The notes: generated by a model not told the origin, from the letters alone. A DNA stretch of 64,000 nt from Deltaproteobacteria bacterium (GCA_006226375.1 SBHC01000010.1:424492-488491); one strand, 5' to 3'. Shown: positions 17,978 to 27,780, numbered from the stretch's first letter. Numbers and translations are program-made.

Positions 17978-18982
17978 CTATTGGGTTTGCAGCGTGATAT
18001 GAAGCTCTGCGCTCATACCTGGACGCAGCTTGCGGTCTTTGTTGGGCAAGGAGAAGCGTAACGTTGCAGCACGATTGTAGGGGTTGATGGTGGGCATCAA
18101 GCTGTTCAAGAGGTCGCGTTTGGACAATTCAACCACCGATGTTTTCCCCAAGGAAGGGATGACAAACGAAACGGAAGTCGCTTGCTTGAACTCGCGGAGG
18201 TACATTTCCCCGACAGGCACTTCGATAACGATGGGGTCAATTTCTTCGATTACCATGACATTGGAAGGAGGCATCGCCCGAGCGACAGAGCCTTCGTCCA
18301 GCATTCGATTGCTCACCACTCCAGCAAACGGAGCGCGGGTCAGACAGTTTCGCTGTCGTCGCATCGCGACCTTCAAACCAATCAGGGCAACCTGTAGCTG
18401 CTTTTGGGCCAACACGAACTGTGCCGCCGTAAGATCGCGCCCCGCCTTCAGCTTGTCCATTTGGTAGGCCGAGATGGAACGTTTGCGACGAAGCGCCAAA
18501 AAGCGAGTGTAGTCTCTGCGGGCATTCTGAGCCTGCGTCTGGGCCAACTGCAAGCTGGCTTTGGCCACAGCAATCTGACCTTTCACCTGCTCGGTCATGT
18601 TGCGATAGTCTTGGCACTCGATCCACAACAGCCGCTGGTTCTTCTTAACGTAGTCGCCCTTCTTCGCGTAGATCTTCTTAATCACACCGCCGATTTGGGG
18701 GGAGACCACGACCTTGCGATGGCTCTGCACGGTCCCAACAAGGACACGCTTGACCCCAACGGGCGCGGAAGACTCAATCGAAGGAGCAGAGACCTGCTTG
18801 GTAGGCTTGGGTTTGGCAGGAGCCGCGTTGGCAGATTTGGACTGCAACAGAGATGCTTTCTTGCATCCCCCCAGCAGCATGCATCCGACAAGACACACCA
18901 ACATCATCTGCAACAGGTTGCGGAACCTGTTTCCCCCAACAACACGAGAGACGTCAACGTTCATGAATGTAGTACCCTTCAT
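17978..18982 (-). CDS. RND periplasmic adaptor (membrane fusion) lipoprotein
   Basis: About 334 aa. It starts at ATG 18982 (an in-frame ATG at 18964 is an alternative). Signal sequence ends LLGGC, a lipobox, so the mature N-terminus is probably lipidated. The lipoyl half-motif VVVSPQIGGVIKKIYAKKGDYVKKNQRLLWI is followed by an alpha-helical hairpin (about 130-210), then the second lipoyl half (RAPFAGVVSNRMLDEGS) and beta-barrel and membrane-proximal strands (ending LRPGMSAELHITLQ). It links the inner-membrane RND pump to an outer-membrane factor. Upstream of and in operon with the transporter. Confidence 0.9.
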   Translation of the reverse strand: MKGTTFMNVDVSRVVGGNRFRNLLQMMLVCLVGCMLLGGCKKASLLQSKSANAAPAKPKPTKQVSAPSIESSAPVGVKRVLVGTVQSHRKVVVSPQIGGVIKKIYAKKGDYVKKNQRLLWIECQDYRNMTEQVKGQIAVAKASLQLAQTQAQNARRDYTRFLALRRKRSISAYQMDKLKAGRDLTAAQFVLAQKQLQVALIGLKVAMRRQRNCLTRAPFAGVVSNRMLDEGSVARAMPPSNVMVIEEIDPIVIEVPVGEMYLREFKQATSVSFVIPSLGKTSVVELSKRDLLNSLMPTINPYNRAATLRFSLPNKDRKLRPGMSAELHITLQTQ

Positions 18983-19196
18983 TGAAGATCCACCCACAGG
19001 TTGGTTACACGCGGGGGAAGCTACCACTCCCCGCCAAAACCGTCAAGAATGGGATTCACAACCTTTCTCTCTTCGGTTGACCCGCTTCACCTCTTTCCCG
19101 AACAATGGTAGATTGAGACCCTGTTGGATAGGCGAGAGGAAGCGGTTTGTTCGCCTGGAAACACAAACACACCTACATTCCGGACACTAAGAATTC

Positions 19197-19409
19197 ATGA
19201 ACCGAGACCTTGCAATGTTGAAGCAACGACTGGCACAACGAGCCGAATCTCCCGAAGAGGAAGAGGCTTTGTTTGCCCTCCTGGACGAGCTGGCCCTGGC
19301 GTACCAAAACGGCGGCGTGAAGGGAGTGACCAAGACAGTCACCCGCACCGTAGCCCAGCACAAGAACCAGGCAGAGGCCGCCATCCAAGCGTTGCAGGAG
19401 CGCCTCTAA
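19197..19409 (+). CDS. small helical protein encoded directly before a Rad50-like ATPase
   Basis: 70 aa, highly charged and predicted alpha-helical (Leu/Glu/Gln heptad-like), no signal or membrane segment. I do not recognise a family. Its TAA ends one base before the ATG of the ATPase gene, so the two are almost certainly translated from one message and may form a complex. Small partner proteins next to SMC/Rad50-like ATPases are known from several DNA repair and defence loci, but no specific assignment is possible here. Confidence 0.65.
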   Translation: MNRDLAMLKQRLAQRAESPEEEEALFALLDELALAYQNGGVKGVTKTVTRTVAQHKNQAEAAIQALQERL

Positions 19410-19410
19410 C

Positions 19411-21606
19411 ATGCCCCATCGCTTTCGTTTGGAGTCACTTCAGATCAAAGGGTTCCGAGGATTTCCTGAGCAAGCCGGCTGGCAAAACCTTCGCCTGAAC
19501 TCCCCGAGCACCGTCGTGTATGGCATCCAAGGCGGGGGGAAGAGCAGCACGCTCCACTCCATCGCCTGGTGTTTGTTTGGCAAGCAGGTTGCCTCCAAAA
19601 GTTCCACAGGCATCCAGGAGCGCAAGAGTTGGCTGATTCTCAACCAGCACTCGAATGTTGCGTCGGTTGAGCTTGTGTTGCGCAGCGAGGACGAAGAACT
19701 GAAAGTCGTCCGCAGCACCAAGGCACAGGACAACACACCCGCTTTTTATGTGGAGAGCAGCAAAACCGGAACCTCGACGGACGAAGAAGCACTCTGGCAG
19801 CACCTCGGCATTGAAATGGCCGACTACATGAGCTGCGTCCACCTTCACCAAGAGTTGGTCAGCGGCTTGATGCTGCAAGATCCACAAGACCGCAAGAACT
19901 CGTTTGAGCGACTGCTGGGATTGGCCGACCTGCGCAACTTCTTTTTGGGACTCAAGAAGGCACGCACCCGACCGGTGCTTAAGGACGTCGACAAACAGAT
20001 GGCCTTGGTCACGCAGAAGCTGGAAACGCACCGTGACGTCCGAACGATGGACCTGGAGCAAGCGCAGAGAGAAGCTCGACGTCTTGGATGGTCCCGCGTG
20101 GAAGAAGAAGAAGTGGTTCGCCGGTGCATGGCTTTGCTTGATGGACTTCGTCAGTACGGTCCACTTCCCGAGATGATGGAGAAGCGGCTCCAACCCAAGT
20201 TCCTATCGACTGCACGAGGCCTCATTCGCTTCCTTGAAGCCGCTCGCAACGCACTCCGCTGGATTCGAGAACAGCAACCTCTTGTCCAAAAGGAGCGAGG
20301 CATCCGCGCGGGCAAAGAGCTGTGGTTGGAGCTACAGAAAAAGCTAGCGTTGATGGAACAGTTTGTAGGAAGCCTCGACACCGAGCTTTCGGACTTTCGA
20401 ACCGAGCACGGCACACGAGAGCACCTCCAAGAACAACTGGACGCCTCCACCGCCTCCAACGAAGAGAGCTTGCTTCGATTGTTGGAAGCTTCCATCCAGC
20501 ACCTATCCCATACCTCAGGCCCAGCCAACGCGTTGTGCCCGCTGTGCCAGAGCCCCTCATGGGAACCCGAAGAAACCCTGGCCCAACTCCAAGAGCGATT
20601 GGCCCAACTGCAAAAAGCCCAACCGACCGCAACACCCGAGAATACGCCCCAACAACTGTTGGAAATGCTGAAGGGTTTGGAGGACAAGTGGGAGCGGACA
20701 TGCCGTCGTGTCATACACGGCCTGCACGAGGCTCGGGAACAAATGCAAAAGCTTGTCCCGAACCTTCCCGGCGGGGAGTTACGTGAGGAGCTACAACACT
20801 ACACCGCCGACTTTGTCCCAACCCAGATCCAGCAGCAGCCGCAAAGCTTCATCCGAGGCTACATGGAACGCGTCGAACGTGTGCTCGCTCAGCACGATGT
20901 CTGGTTGCAAGAGGTACAAGGACAATCCGGTGAAACCCAACAACAGTTTCGGCAGTGGGAGGAAGATCTGGAAGCGTTGCAGCAAGCGCGCGTAGTCCTC
21001 GATCTGGCCGAAGAAGTTGACGACCTGCAAAACCTCCACGCCAGCGAAGACATCCAGGAAGCCAGAGTCCATATCAACACGCTGCAAACCTACGTGGAAC
21101 ATATAGGCCACATCAGCACCATCACCGAGCAGCTTCTGCAGGAGCTGGCCCAACAAAAACTCGGAGCCGCCAGAGAGGCCATCAGTTCGTACTACAGGCA
21201 ACTTTCAGGTCGAGCCGACTTTCCCGACATCGTCATTGACGTCGAGAAGTTTGAGGTCCTTGCCGCCCACGACGAAAGCTACGAAGTCGCCCTTCGCTTC
21301 TTCAACAAAGGCGATATTAACTGCGCTGCATTGAGCATTTTTCTGGCGCTGGCGTCCTCATCACTGCTGGAGCACAAGCTCAACTTTATCCTTCTGGACG
21401 ATCCTTCCCAGCACATGGACACCCTCCACAAGCAGAAACTTGCGGACGTTCTGGCTCAGATCCAACAAGAACGTCAGATCGTGTTGGCCACGGCAGAGCC
21501 CGACTTCTTGCAGATGCTTGAGACCACCCTCCCCACTCCACCGACCGTCTACAAGATCAAAGAGTGGGACCCTGCAAAGGGTCCAACCTGGGATCCACCG
21601 CTGTAA
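19411..21606 (+). CDS. Rad50/SMC-like ATPase with zinc hook
   Basis: 731 aa. N-terminal ATPase lobe: LQIKGFRGF, then Walker A GIQGGGKSS (residues about 37-45). A long Glu/Gln/Leu-rich coiled coil is interrupted by CPLC (C376, C379), the Rad50-type zinc hook that joins two molecules. The C-terminal lobe has the signature-like segment NCAALSIFLALA and Walker B FILLDDPSQHMD (D663-D664), then a D-loop/His-switch region (QIVLATAEPDF). Length is below classical Rad50 (about 850-1300), so the coiled coils are short. No SbcD/Mre11 nuclease lies next to it; the only partner is the 70-aa protein. Likely DNA end binding or repair, possibly genome defence. Convergent with the next gene, 15 bp away. Confidence 0.88.
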   Translation: MPHRFRLESLQIKGFRGFPEQAGWQNLRLNSPSTVVYGIQGGGKSSTLHSIAWCLFGKQVASKSSTGIQERKSWLILNQHSNVASVELVLRSEDEELKVVRSTKAQDNTPAFYVESSKTGTSTDEEALWQHLGIEMADYMSCVHLHQELVSGLMLQDPQDRKNSFERLLGLADLRNFFLGLKKARTRPVLKDVDKQMALVTQKLETHRDVRTMDLEQAQREARRLGWSRVEEEEVVRRCMALLDGLRQYGPLPEMMEKRLQPKFLSTARGLIRFLEAARNALRWIREQQPLVQKERGIRAGKELWLELQKKLALMEQFVGSLDTELSDFRTEHGTREHLQEQLDASTASNEESLLRLLEASIQHLSHTSGPANALCPLCQSPSWEPEETLAQLQERLAQLQKAQPTATPENTPQQLLEMLKGLEDKWERTCRRVIHGLHEAREQMQKLVPNLPGGELREELQHYTADFVPTQIQQQPQSFIRGYMERVERVLAQHDVWLQEVQGQSGETQQQFRQWEEDLEALQQARVVLDLAEEVDDLQNLHASEDIQEARVHINTLQTYVEHIGHISTITEQLLQELAQQKLGAAREAISSYYRQLSGRADFPDIVIDVEKFEVLAAHDESYEVALRFFNKGDINCAALSIFLALASSSLLEHKLNFILLDDPSQHMDTLHKQKLADVLAQIQQERQIVLATAEPDFLQMLETTLPTPPTVYKIKEWDPAKGPTWDPPL

Positions 21607-21621
21607 AAAAGGTCTCTGCGT

Positions 21622-22332
21622 TTACTTCCGCCGGAACGCCACAACCAAGGCAAAAACCAGCACAACAACGCCGACAGCCCAGGGCCACCGGGCCTTAAGC
21701 AACGCGACACCTTCTTGCGTCTTGGTCACTTTCTTGTTGGCCTTGTTTCGCTTTTCCTCCTTGACTTCCTTAAGAATCACGTTGTTTTTCTCCACACCAC
21801 CGACCTGATAGGACTTAAGCAGAAAGGTAGCTGGCGAAGAGGTTGCCACCACTGTTCGGGTGTACAACACGTCCGAAGTAGCGATGGGGTTGTTCTTAAA
21901 GAAGAGGCGAATCGCTCCGGGCTTTCCTCTACGCTCGGCTTCCCACGTGACCTTTTCAAGCCAAGCGGCTTTGGCTTTACCGTCCATTGCCTTGAGCTTG
22001 ACCGCATCCTTCTTAAACTCTTTCGTCGCCGCCAGCAGCTCCACCAACTGAACCACTTGTTTCTGTGTGAGAGCGACCAGCTGCGCACGTGTACGATATC
22101 CACGAGGGGGCGCAAACGTTTTGTCCCAAACAATGGGTGAAAGCTCAATGCGAGCGGGTCGCATACCGCTTGTCAGTATGACCAAATAGGTATAGGGAGA
22201 CGGCGTTGGCTTCTTGAAGTGGTAACGAATGGGGATTCTCTTTTTGCCCGGAGGAGGACCGACATCGGCCAGCGCCTGCATCGCAAACAACCCCACAGCA
22301 CAGCACACAATCCAACCGATGGCTCGTTTCAT
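21622..22332 (-). CDS. small secreted protein with C-terminal membrane helix
   Basis: About 236 aa from ATG 22332, chosen because AAGGAG lies just upstream and a signal peptide follows (VCCAVGLFAMQALA). The mature protein begins DVGPPPGKKR, contains a helical Lys-rich stretch and ends in a hydrophobic helix plus RRK (WAVGVVVLVFALVVAFRRK). The tail resembles a C-terminal sorting anchor but lacks the preceding Cys of MYXO-CTERM. No family recognised. Probably periplasmic-facing and membrane-anchored. Confidence 0.65.
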   Translation of the reverse strand: MKRAIGWIVCCAVGLFAMQALADVGPPPGKKRIPIRYHFKKPTPSPYTYLVILTSGMRPARIELSPIVWDKTFAPPRGYRTRAQLVALTQKQVVQLVELLAATKEFKKDAVKLKAMDGKAKAAWLEKVTWEAERRGKPGAIRLFFKNNPIATSDVLYTRTVVATSSPATFLLKSYQVGGVEKNNVILKEVKEEKRNKANKKVTKTQEGVALLKARWPWAVGVVVLVFALVVAFRRK

Positions 22333-22447
22333 TGTGGTCTCCTTCAACCGAAACGTGTTTGGAAGAAGGCACCATCCTAGCACACTTTGTGGGAGAAACG
22401 GCAAAGGAAGACAAAGACGAGAATCTATTGGGGGAATGGCAGGAAGA

Positions 22448-23497
22448 CTAAAGGACGCCACGACGCTCTTGGTCACGCTCAATCGACTCAAAGAGAGCCT
22501 GGAAGTTCCCTTCACCAAACGAGTTGTGGTTCTTGCGTTGGATCAACTCAATGAAGATGGGGCCAAAGAGGTTCTGGGTGAAGATCTGCAACAGGTAGCC
22601 GTCTTCGTCGCCGTCCACGAGGATCTGATGATGACGGATTCGGTTCCGGTCTTCGGTCACTTGGGGCACTCGCTGGAACGCTTCCACATAGTAGTCCTCG
22701 TGAATATCGAGGGTGTCGATGCCGGAACCTTCCAGTTGGTCGAGGGACGCGATCAAGTCATGGGTCAAAAACGCGAGGTGCTGAATCCCTGGACCGTGGT
22801 AGTCGCGAAGGTACTCCTCAATTTGTGACTTGTCTTCGTTCCCTTCGTTGATAGGAATGCAGAAGTTCTTGCAGGGAGACTGCAACGCATACGACTGCAA
22901 ACCCGTCTTTTTGCCCTTGATGTCAAAGGTTCGGACTTCCGTAAAGCCAAACACATCTTTGTAAAAGTTCGACCACGTCTCCATTGTGCCTTTGTATACA
23001 TTGTTGGTCAGGTGATCGATGGAGAGGAAACCTTTGGCTGGAACTTCTTTCATCTCCGCATGAACCACAAACTGTTCATCGTAAAGAGACTTGCCCTGGT
23101 AGCTATGATCGGTGAAATAAATCAAGCTATCGCCGATGCCATAGATCGCAGGCAAATCGACAGACTTAGTCGATGCGTCGCCTTCAAAGGGACGGGCCCC
23201 ACGCCGCACAGCCTCTTCCAAAGCTGCATTGGCGTCTTCCACCCGCCATCCCATCGCACAGATGGACGGACCGTGCTCTTTCTGAAAGTTGTCTCCAAAG
23301 GTTCCGGCTTCCTGGTTCAACAGAAAATGGATATCGTTCTGTCGGTACAGATCGATGGCCTTTCCTTCCCGCGTCATCAAACGAGAAAAACCAAACGCCA
23401 CGAACACATCTTCCATGTGCTTGGGGTTGGGGCTGGCGTATTCCACAAACTCGATACCGTGCAGACCGATTGGATTGTTCGAAGATGTCGCTGACAT
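22448..23497 (-). CDS. hppD: 4-hydroxyphenylpyruvate dioxygenase
   Basis: 349 aa, usual bacterial size. Fe(II)-dependent enzyme that converts 4-hydroxyphenylpyruvate to homogentisate in tyrosine degradation (cytoplasmic). The vicinal-oxygen-chelate ligands are visible: His in SIDHLTNNV, His in GIQHLAFLT and Glu in FIELIQRKNHNSFGEGNF, and the C-terminal helix sequence ALFESIERDQ closes the active site. AAGGAG precedes the ATG at the right distance. No homogentisate dioxygenase or fumarylacetoacetase gene is adjacent, so the pathway must be completed elsewhere. Confidence 0.95.
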   Translation of the reverse strand: MSATSSNNPIGLHGIEFVEYASPNPKHMEDVFVAFGFSRLMTREGKAIDLYRQNDIHFLLNQEAGTFGDNFQKEHGPSICAMGWRVEDANAALEEAVRRGARPFEGDASTKSVDLPAIYGIGDSLIYFTDHSYQGKSLYDEQFVVHAEMKEVPAKGFLSIDHLTNNVYKGTMETWSNFYKDVFGFTEVRTFDIKGKKTGLQSYALQSPCKNFCIPINEGNEDKSQIEEYLRDYHGPGIQHLAFLTHDLIASLDQLEGSGIDTLDIHEDYYVEAFQRVPQVTEDRNRIRHHQILVDGDEDGYLLQIFTQNLFGPIFIELIQRKNHNSFGEGNFQALFESIERDQERRGVL

Positions 23498-23758
23498 GGC
23501 CGCTCCTTTTCTGTCGAGAACGTACGTTTTCGTTGTGGAGCCCGGGCCCCGCCATCGGATGGCACAGACTCTCTACAGTATTAGCAACTTACAAGTACAT
23601 GGAATCGTAAGGTCTCGGCTGAAGACGCATCAAGTTTTCCCTTGATCCAGGTCAATCGAGACATGACAACGCGCAAACAAGGCTTGATTCTCAGGGCCGC
23701 TTCGGATACCGTAACACACAGTGATGTTTGTAGATTTTGTTTGTGTGGGAGAGCAGGA

Positions 23759-26119
23759 ATGAAGCAGCGACAAAGCCACATCCGAGGGGCTTTCTGGATG
23801 TTAATCATGACCCTTTTCTTGGGTCTCAGTTGGTGGTCTTGTAGCGCTCCAGAGCCGGGAACCGAACCGACCAGCGAAGCTGTGGCCAACGCAGACGGGG
23901 GCACCAACGAAAGCTCCCCAGAGCAAACGTCACCGGTCCCTGAGCTACGCCAGGGTCCTCTGGTTGACTACGTCAATCCCTTCATTGGTACGGGCGGAAC
24001 AGGGTTTGGTGTAGGAAGCTCATACCCAGGGGCAGCCGCTCCCTTCGGAATGGTTAAGATAAGCCCGGACACAGGCTCGAAAGAGCGAGGCTTGGGCTTC
24101 GCTCTCTGCGCAGGCTACGCTTACAGCAACACGGAAATTTTAGGCTTCAGCCATATCCATGTTCACGGGACAGGCGTTCCTGATTACGGCAACCTGCTCT
24201 TTGTTCCAGTCACAGGCGACATCACCGAAGAACGTATCCAAGAGAAAGGTTACCGAAGCCCCTTTCGTCACGAGACGGAAACAGCCAAACCTGGTTACTA
24301 CAGCGTAACTCTCGACCGTTGGAAGGTGAAGGCAGAGCTAACCGCCACAGTTCGGACCGCTCACCATCGCTACACCTATCCCGCCGACACCGACAAGCGG
24401 CAGGTTCTCATTCGGCTGGACCACGCCCTCCCAGGAGGAGATGTCACGGACGCGGAAGTTACCGTTAAGAACAACCAGGAGGTCGAAGGCTGGCTCCTCT
24501 CCAAAGGAGGTCTCTCCAAGCGCCACGACGGCTTCAAGTTGTACTTTGTGATTCGCAGCAAGGCACCGTTTGAATCAGGCACCTGGAATGACGGCAAGCT
24601 CCTCCCCAAAGAGACCCAGCAAAAGGGAGCCAAGATCGGGGTCTGGCTGACCTTCCCCAAAGGCGGCGAAGCTGTTGAGTTACAGACCGGAATTTCTTTC
24701 GTCAGCATCGAAGGCGCGCGGAAGAACCTACAGGCTGAGCAAAAAGGCTGGGACTTTGACGGTACACGCAAAGCCACCAGCGACGAGTGGGAAAAGCAGC
24801 TCTCCGTTGTCCGAGTTGCAGGAGGAACCACCGAACAGCTCCGCATCTTTTACACAGCCCTGTACCACGTGCTGCAGATGCCCACGATCTTGATGGACGT
24901 TGACGGCTCGTATCGGGGGCTCGATGAAAAAGTCCACAAGGCCGACGGCTTCGTCTACTACAGCGACTTCTCTCTGTGGGACACCTACCGCACCCAACAC
25001 CCCTTGTTGGTGCTGCTCTATCCCAAAATACAGCGTGACATGGTGAAGTCGTTGCTTGCGATGGCTCGTGACGGCGGCGAGCTGCCCCGCTGGCCCATTG
25101 CAACAGGCTATTCCAGCACAATGGTTGGAGCCAGCGCCGACATCGTCATCGCCGACACGTACATCAAAGGCATCAAAGACTTTGACGTGGAAGCGGCCTA
25201 CAAAGCCATGCGTCGCCAGGCGATGGGCCCAACACCACCGGGGTCTTTGTACGGTGGGCGCGGACACATCACAGATTACATGAAGCATGGCTTTATCCCT
25301 GCAGACAACCGAAGTGGCTCTGCTTCCGTTACGATGGAGTATGCCTACAACGACTACGCCATCGCCCAACTCGCCCAAGCCCTCGGCAAGACCGAAGACT
25401 ACAACCTGTTTATGAAGCGTTCCACCAATTACAAACATCTGTGGGATCCACAAACCAAGTTTTTCCGGGCCAAGATGTTGGATGGAACTTGGCTCAAAGA
25501 CTTTGATCCGCTGAAGTGGACCAAAGACTACGTGGAAGGCACAGCCTGGCAATACCTCTTCTTTGTCCCCCACGACGTCAAAGGTTTGTCCGAGTTATTC
25601 GGTGGCAACGAAGAAACCATCAAGAAGCTCACAGAGTTCTTTGAGAAAGCCGAGATTGAGCAACGCCAGGAAGACCCGGTCAATTTGCGTTCGTACTACT
25701 GGCATAGCAACGAGCCTGACTTGCACGCGCCGTCCCTGTTTCAATTGCTTGGCCGCCCGGACCTTACCCAAAAGTGGACCCGCTGGGCGATGAAGACCCA
25801 ATACAAAGACGCACCCGATGGCCTCGCCGGCAACGACGACGCAGGCACTCTCTCTGCCTGGTATGTGTTCAACGCGTTGGGAATCTACCCCATCCCAAGC
25901 CAAGACATTTATGTTTTGACCAGTCCAATTTTTACACGCGCTGTCATCACGCTGGACAATCTCTCCTTTGAAGTTCGAGCCGACGAAGCCTCGACCGACG
26001 CCCTCTATGTGGACAAAGTTACCTTCCAAAACAAGCCTGTCACCGCAGGAACTATCCCCCACACTCAGCTTGTCAAAGACAAGGCACTCCTTCACTTCCG
26101 CATGAAAAACCAGCCCTAA
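23759..26119 (+). CDS. GH92 family alpha-mannosidase lipoprotein
   Basis: About 786 aa from ATG 23759, chosen over an upstream in-frame ATG because a lipoprotein signal peptide starts here (hydrophobic run ending LSWWSC) and GGGAG lies upstream. Family signatures: DYVNPFIGTGG, GAAAPFGMVKISPDT, GFSHIHVHGTG, LWDTYRTQHPL, AGNDDAGTLSAWYVFNALGIYPI and YVLTSPIF. GH92 enzymes are Ca2+-dependent exo-alpha-mannosidases that act on N-glycan-type or yeast mannans. Lipidation places it on the outer membrane or periplasmic face. With the GH113-like gene at 5909 it points to mannose-rich glycan use, though the two are 16 kb apart. Confidence 0.93.
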   Translation: MKQRQSHIRGAFWMLIMTLFLGLSWWSCSAPEPGTEPTSEAVANADGGTNESSPEQTSPVPELRQGPLVDYVNPFIGTGGTGFGVGSSYPGAAAPFGMVKISPDTGSKERGLGFALCAGYAYSNTEILGFSHIHVHGTGVPDYGNLLFVPVTGDITEERIQEKGYRSPFRHETETAKPGYYSVTLDRWKVKAELTATVRTAHHRYTYPADTDKRQVLIRLDHALPGGDVTDAEVTVKNNQEVEGWLLSKGGLSKRHDGFKLYFVIRSKAPFESGTWNDGKLLPKETQQKGAKIGVWLTFPKGGEAVELQTGISFVSIEGARKNLQAEQKGWDFDGTRKATSDEWEKQLSVVRVAGGTTEQLRIFYTALYHVLQMPTILMDVDGSYRGLDEKVHKADGFVYYSDFSLWDTYRTQHPLLVLLYPKIQRDMVKSLLAMARDGGELPRWPIATGYSSTMVGASADIVIADTYIKGIKDFDVEAAYKAMRRQAMGPTPPGSLYGGRGHITDYMKHGFIPADNRSGSASVTMEYAYNDYAIAQLAQALGKTEDYNLFMKRSTNYKHLWDPQTKFFRAKMLDGTWLKDFDPLKWTKDYVEGTAWQYLFFVPHDVKGLSELFGGNEETIKKLTEFFEKAEIEQRQEDPVNLRSYYWHSNEPDLHAPSLFQLLGRPDLTQKWTRWAMKTQYKDAPDGLAGNDDAGTLSAWYVFNALGIYPIPSQDIYVLTSPIFTRAVITLDNLSFEVRADEASTDALYVDKVTFQNKPVTAGTIPHTQLVKDKALLHFRMKNQP

Positions 26120-26153
26120 CCTCTCCTTCACGCTCTCGACCTTAGCTTTTCAA

Positions 26154-26182
26154 TTGCATCAAGACTTTGCCTGTGCCATGAT
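26154..26182 (+). promoter_or_regulatory. sigma70-type promoter for the HExxH lipoprotein gene
   Basis: TTGCAT (26154-26159), 17-bp spacer, CATGAT (26177-26182), then about 53 bp to the ATG, which has a strong GAGGAGG before it. The -35 is identical to that at 10345. Confidence 0.45.
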
Positions 26183-26235
26183 GGGGAAATACACAGCGAC
26201 ATAGCACACACAGGTTAAACAAAGAGGAGGCAAGG

Positions 26236-27762
26236 ATGGGAACCCGTTTGCACCAACGGACACGATGGCTATTGGGGTGCATGACGATTCTGTTGTCGAG
26301 TTGCCTTGTTTATGCCTGTGGCCCCGCAGCCACCGTATGCACCAGCGACGCCCAATGCCTCAATGGTTTCTATTGTGCTGACACAGGTGCTGGCGATAAG
26401 ATCTGTGTCATAAAAGCCTCACAAGACGGCGGAACAACAACCAACACGGAACCATCGACAGACGCCAACACCTCACAATCCGACGGCGGCCAGACCGGTG
26501 CAGAACCCAACGCACAACCCGATACGAACACCTCGCAGCCGGACAACAATGGAACCCCCGGTCCAGATACTGTCACACCGCCTCCTGACCAGACCACGCC
26601 GCAACCCGATACGAGTACGCCACCACCAGACCGTCAACCTCCAACAGGCTCTTGCAAGATACCTGCCTACAATCCTGCGAACGACCCTGGAAACGGAGGA
26701 AAATCGACAACGCTGGATAACTTGGACAAAGCTTTTTTTAAGAAGCTATACGACATCTATTATGTCAGTAAGAATTGTGCAGACCAGGTGTGGGGTGGTG
26801 GATACTTGATGCACAAAGTCCCGACCTACCTGGCCAATGTTGGCAGCGCACAACCAGGTACTGGAGCAGGACAAAAAGGCTTCCTCATCAACCACCCCAA
26901 CCCACCTTCCGGCAGCACCTTGGTGGACTCCAAGTTGGTCTTTGGCATTCCCAATGTCTACCGCTACGACGGCTCAGCCAAGGGCATCCCCGATCCAGGC
27001 TTTGACTTTGGGTACAGTGTAGGCAACCTGGAGGTCTACGCGTTTGAATACGGTACAGGTGACGACTGGGTCAACCCGACACTGTCGAACGGTGAGGCGT
27101 TTGCGCTGTTTCTTCACGAAGCCTTTCACCGAATTCAAGATTACGAAGAGTCTTGGTCCTATCCTTCAGGCAACCAGGAAGTCACTGGCTACGATTTCAG
27201 CGCCGAGATCTCAGCGCTTGCGCTGCTGGTAGACCAAGCGCTCATGGCCGGAGTGACCAACAAAACCTCCGCAGACAACGCTCTTAAGATCTTCTACGCT
27301 GCGAGATTTCAGCGCATCCAGTTGGACAAGAGCCCTGGAAAGCTGGTGCAGAATCTCGATAACTTCCAAGAGTGGCTTGAAGGTACAGCGATGTACGCTG
27401 AAGAAGTCTACATGAAGGTTCTCGGTTACACGATTACACCTTCCAGCCCGAACAGCATCGCCGGCCGACTTGTCTACTTTGGAGCCCTCACACCACAAGC
27501 CTCACGTGACGACCTGATCAACACGATGTTTGCTCGGTTTTACGCCACGGGTGGAGCCGTCGGTTTGCTCCTGGACAAGCTCGGCGACACAACCTGGAAA
27601 GACAAGATTCGTCGAGGACAAACCTTCTACAACATTGTCGCCGCTCGCTATAGCTCTCTCGACGCAGCACAACGCAAGCAGCTCCTCGACGCAGCCAAGC
27701 AAACCTACAACTACACCAGCAAGCTTCTACCCGTAGCCCAAACCTTTGGAAGCAAGAAATAG
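26236..27762 (+). CDS. lipoprotein with Cys-rich start, Pro/Thr linker and HExxH motif
   Basis: 508 aa. Signal sequence with candidate lipidation Cys in LLSSC or VYACG. A short disulfide-type module (CTSDAQCLNGFYC) is followed by an about 90-residue Pro/Asp/Thr/Gln-rich linker, then a globular domain of about 350 residues. Within it, LFLHEAFHRIQDYEESW contains HEAFH, a zinc-protease-like HExxH with a downstream Glu (gluzincin-like spacing not verified). No known protease family recognised, so catalytic activity is inference. It may be a secreted peptidase or a sugar/protein-binding surface protein. Strong ribosome-binding site GAGGAGGCAAGG before the ATG. Confidence 0.65.
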   Translation: MGTRLHQRTRWLLGCMTILLSSCLVYACGPAATVCTSDAQCLNGFYCADTGAGDKICVIKASQDGGTTTNTEPSTDANTSQSDGGQTGAEPNAQPDTNTSQPDNNGTPGPDTVTPPPDQTTPQPDTSTPPPDRQPPTGSCKIPAYNPANDPGNGGKSTTLDNLDKAFFKKLYDIYYVSKNCADQVWGGGYLMHKVPTYLANVGSAQPGTGAGQKGFLINHPNPPSGSTLVDSKLVFGIPNVYRYDGSAKGIPDPGFDFGYSVGNLEVYAFEYGTGDDWVNPTLSNGEAFALFLHEAFHRIQDYEESWSYPSGNQEVTGYDFSAEISALALLVDQALMAGVTNKTSADNALKIFYAARFQRIQLDKSPGKLVQNLDNFQEWLEGTAMYAEEVYMKVLGYTITPSSPNSIAGRLVYFGALTPQASRDDLINTMFARFYATGGAVGLLLDKLGDTTWKDKIRRGQTFYNIVAARYSSLDAAQRKQLLDAAKQTYNYTSKLLPVAQTFGSKK

Positions 27763-27780
27763 CCTGCCACCTACAAAGAG

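Noticed and set aside
8915-21606. A single defence island joining the methyltransferase and the Rad50-like ATPase
   Set aside because: They are 9 kb apart with unrelated protease, transporter and enzyme genes between them.
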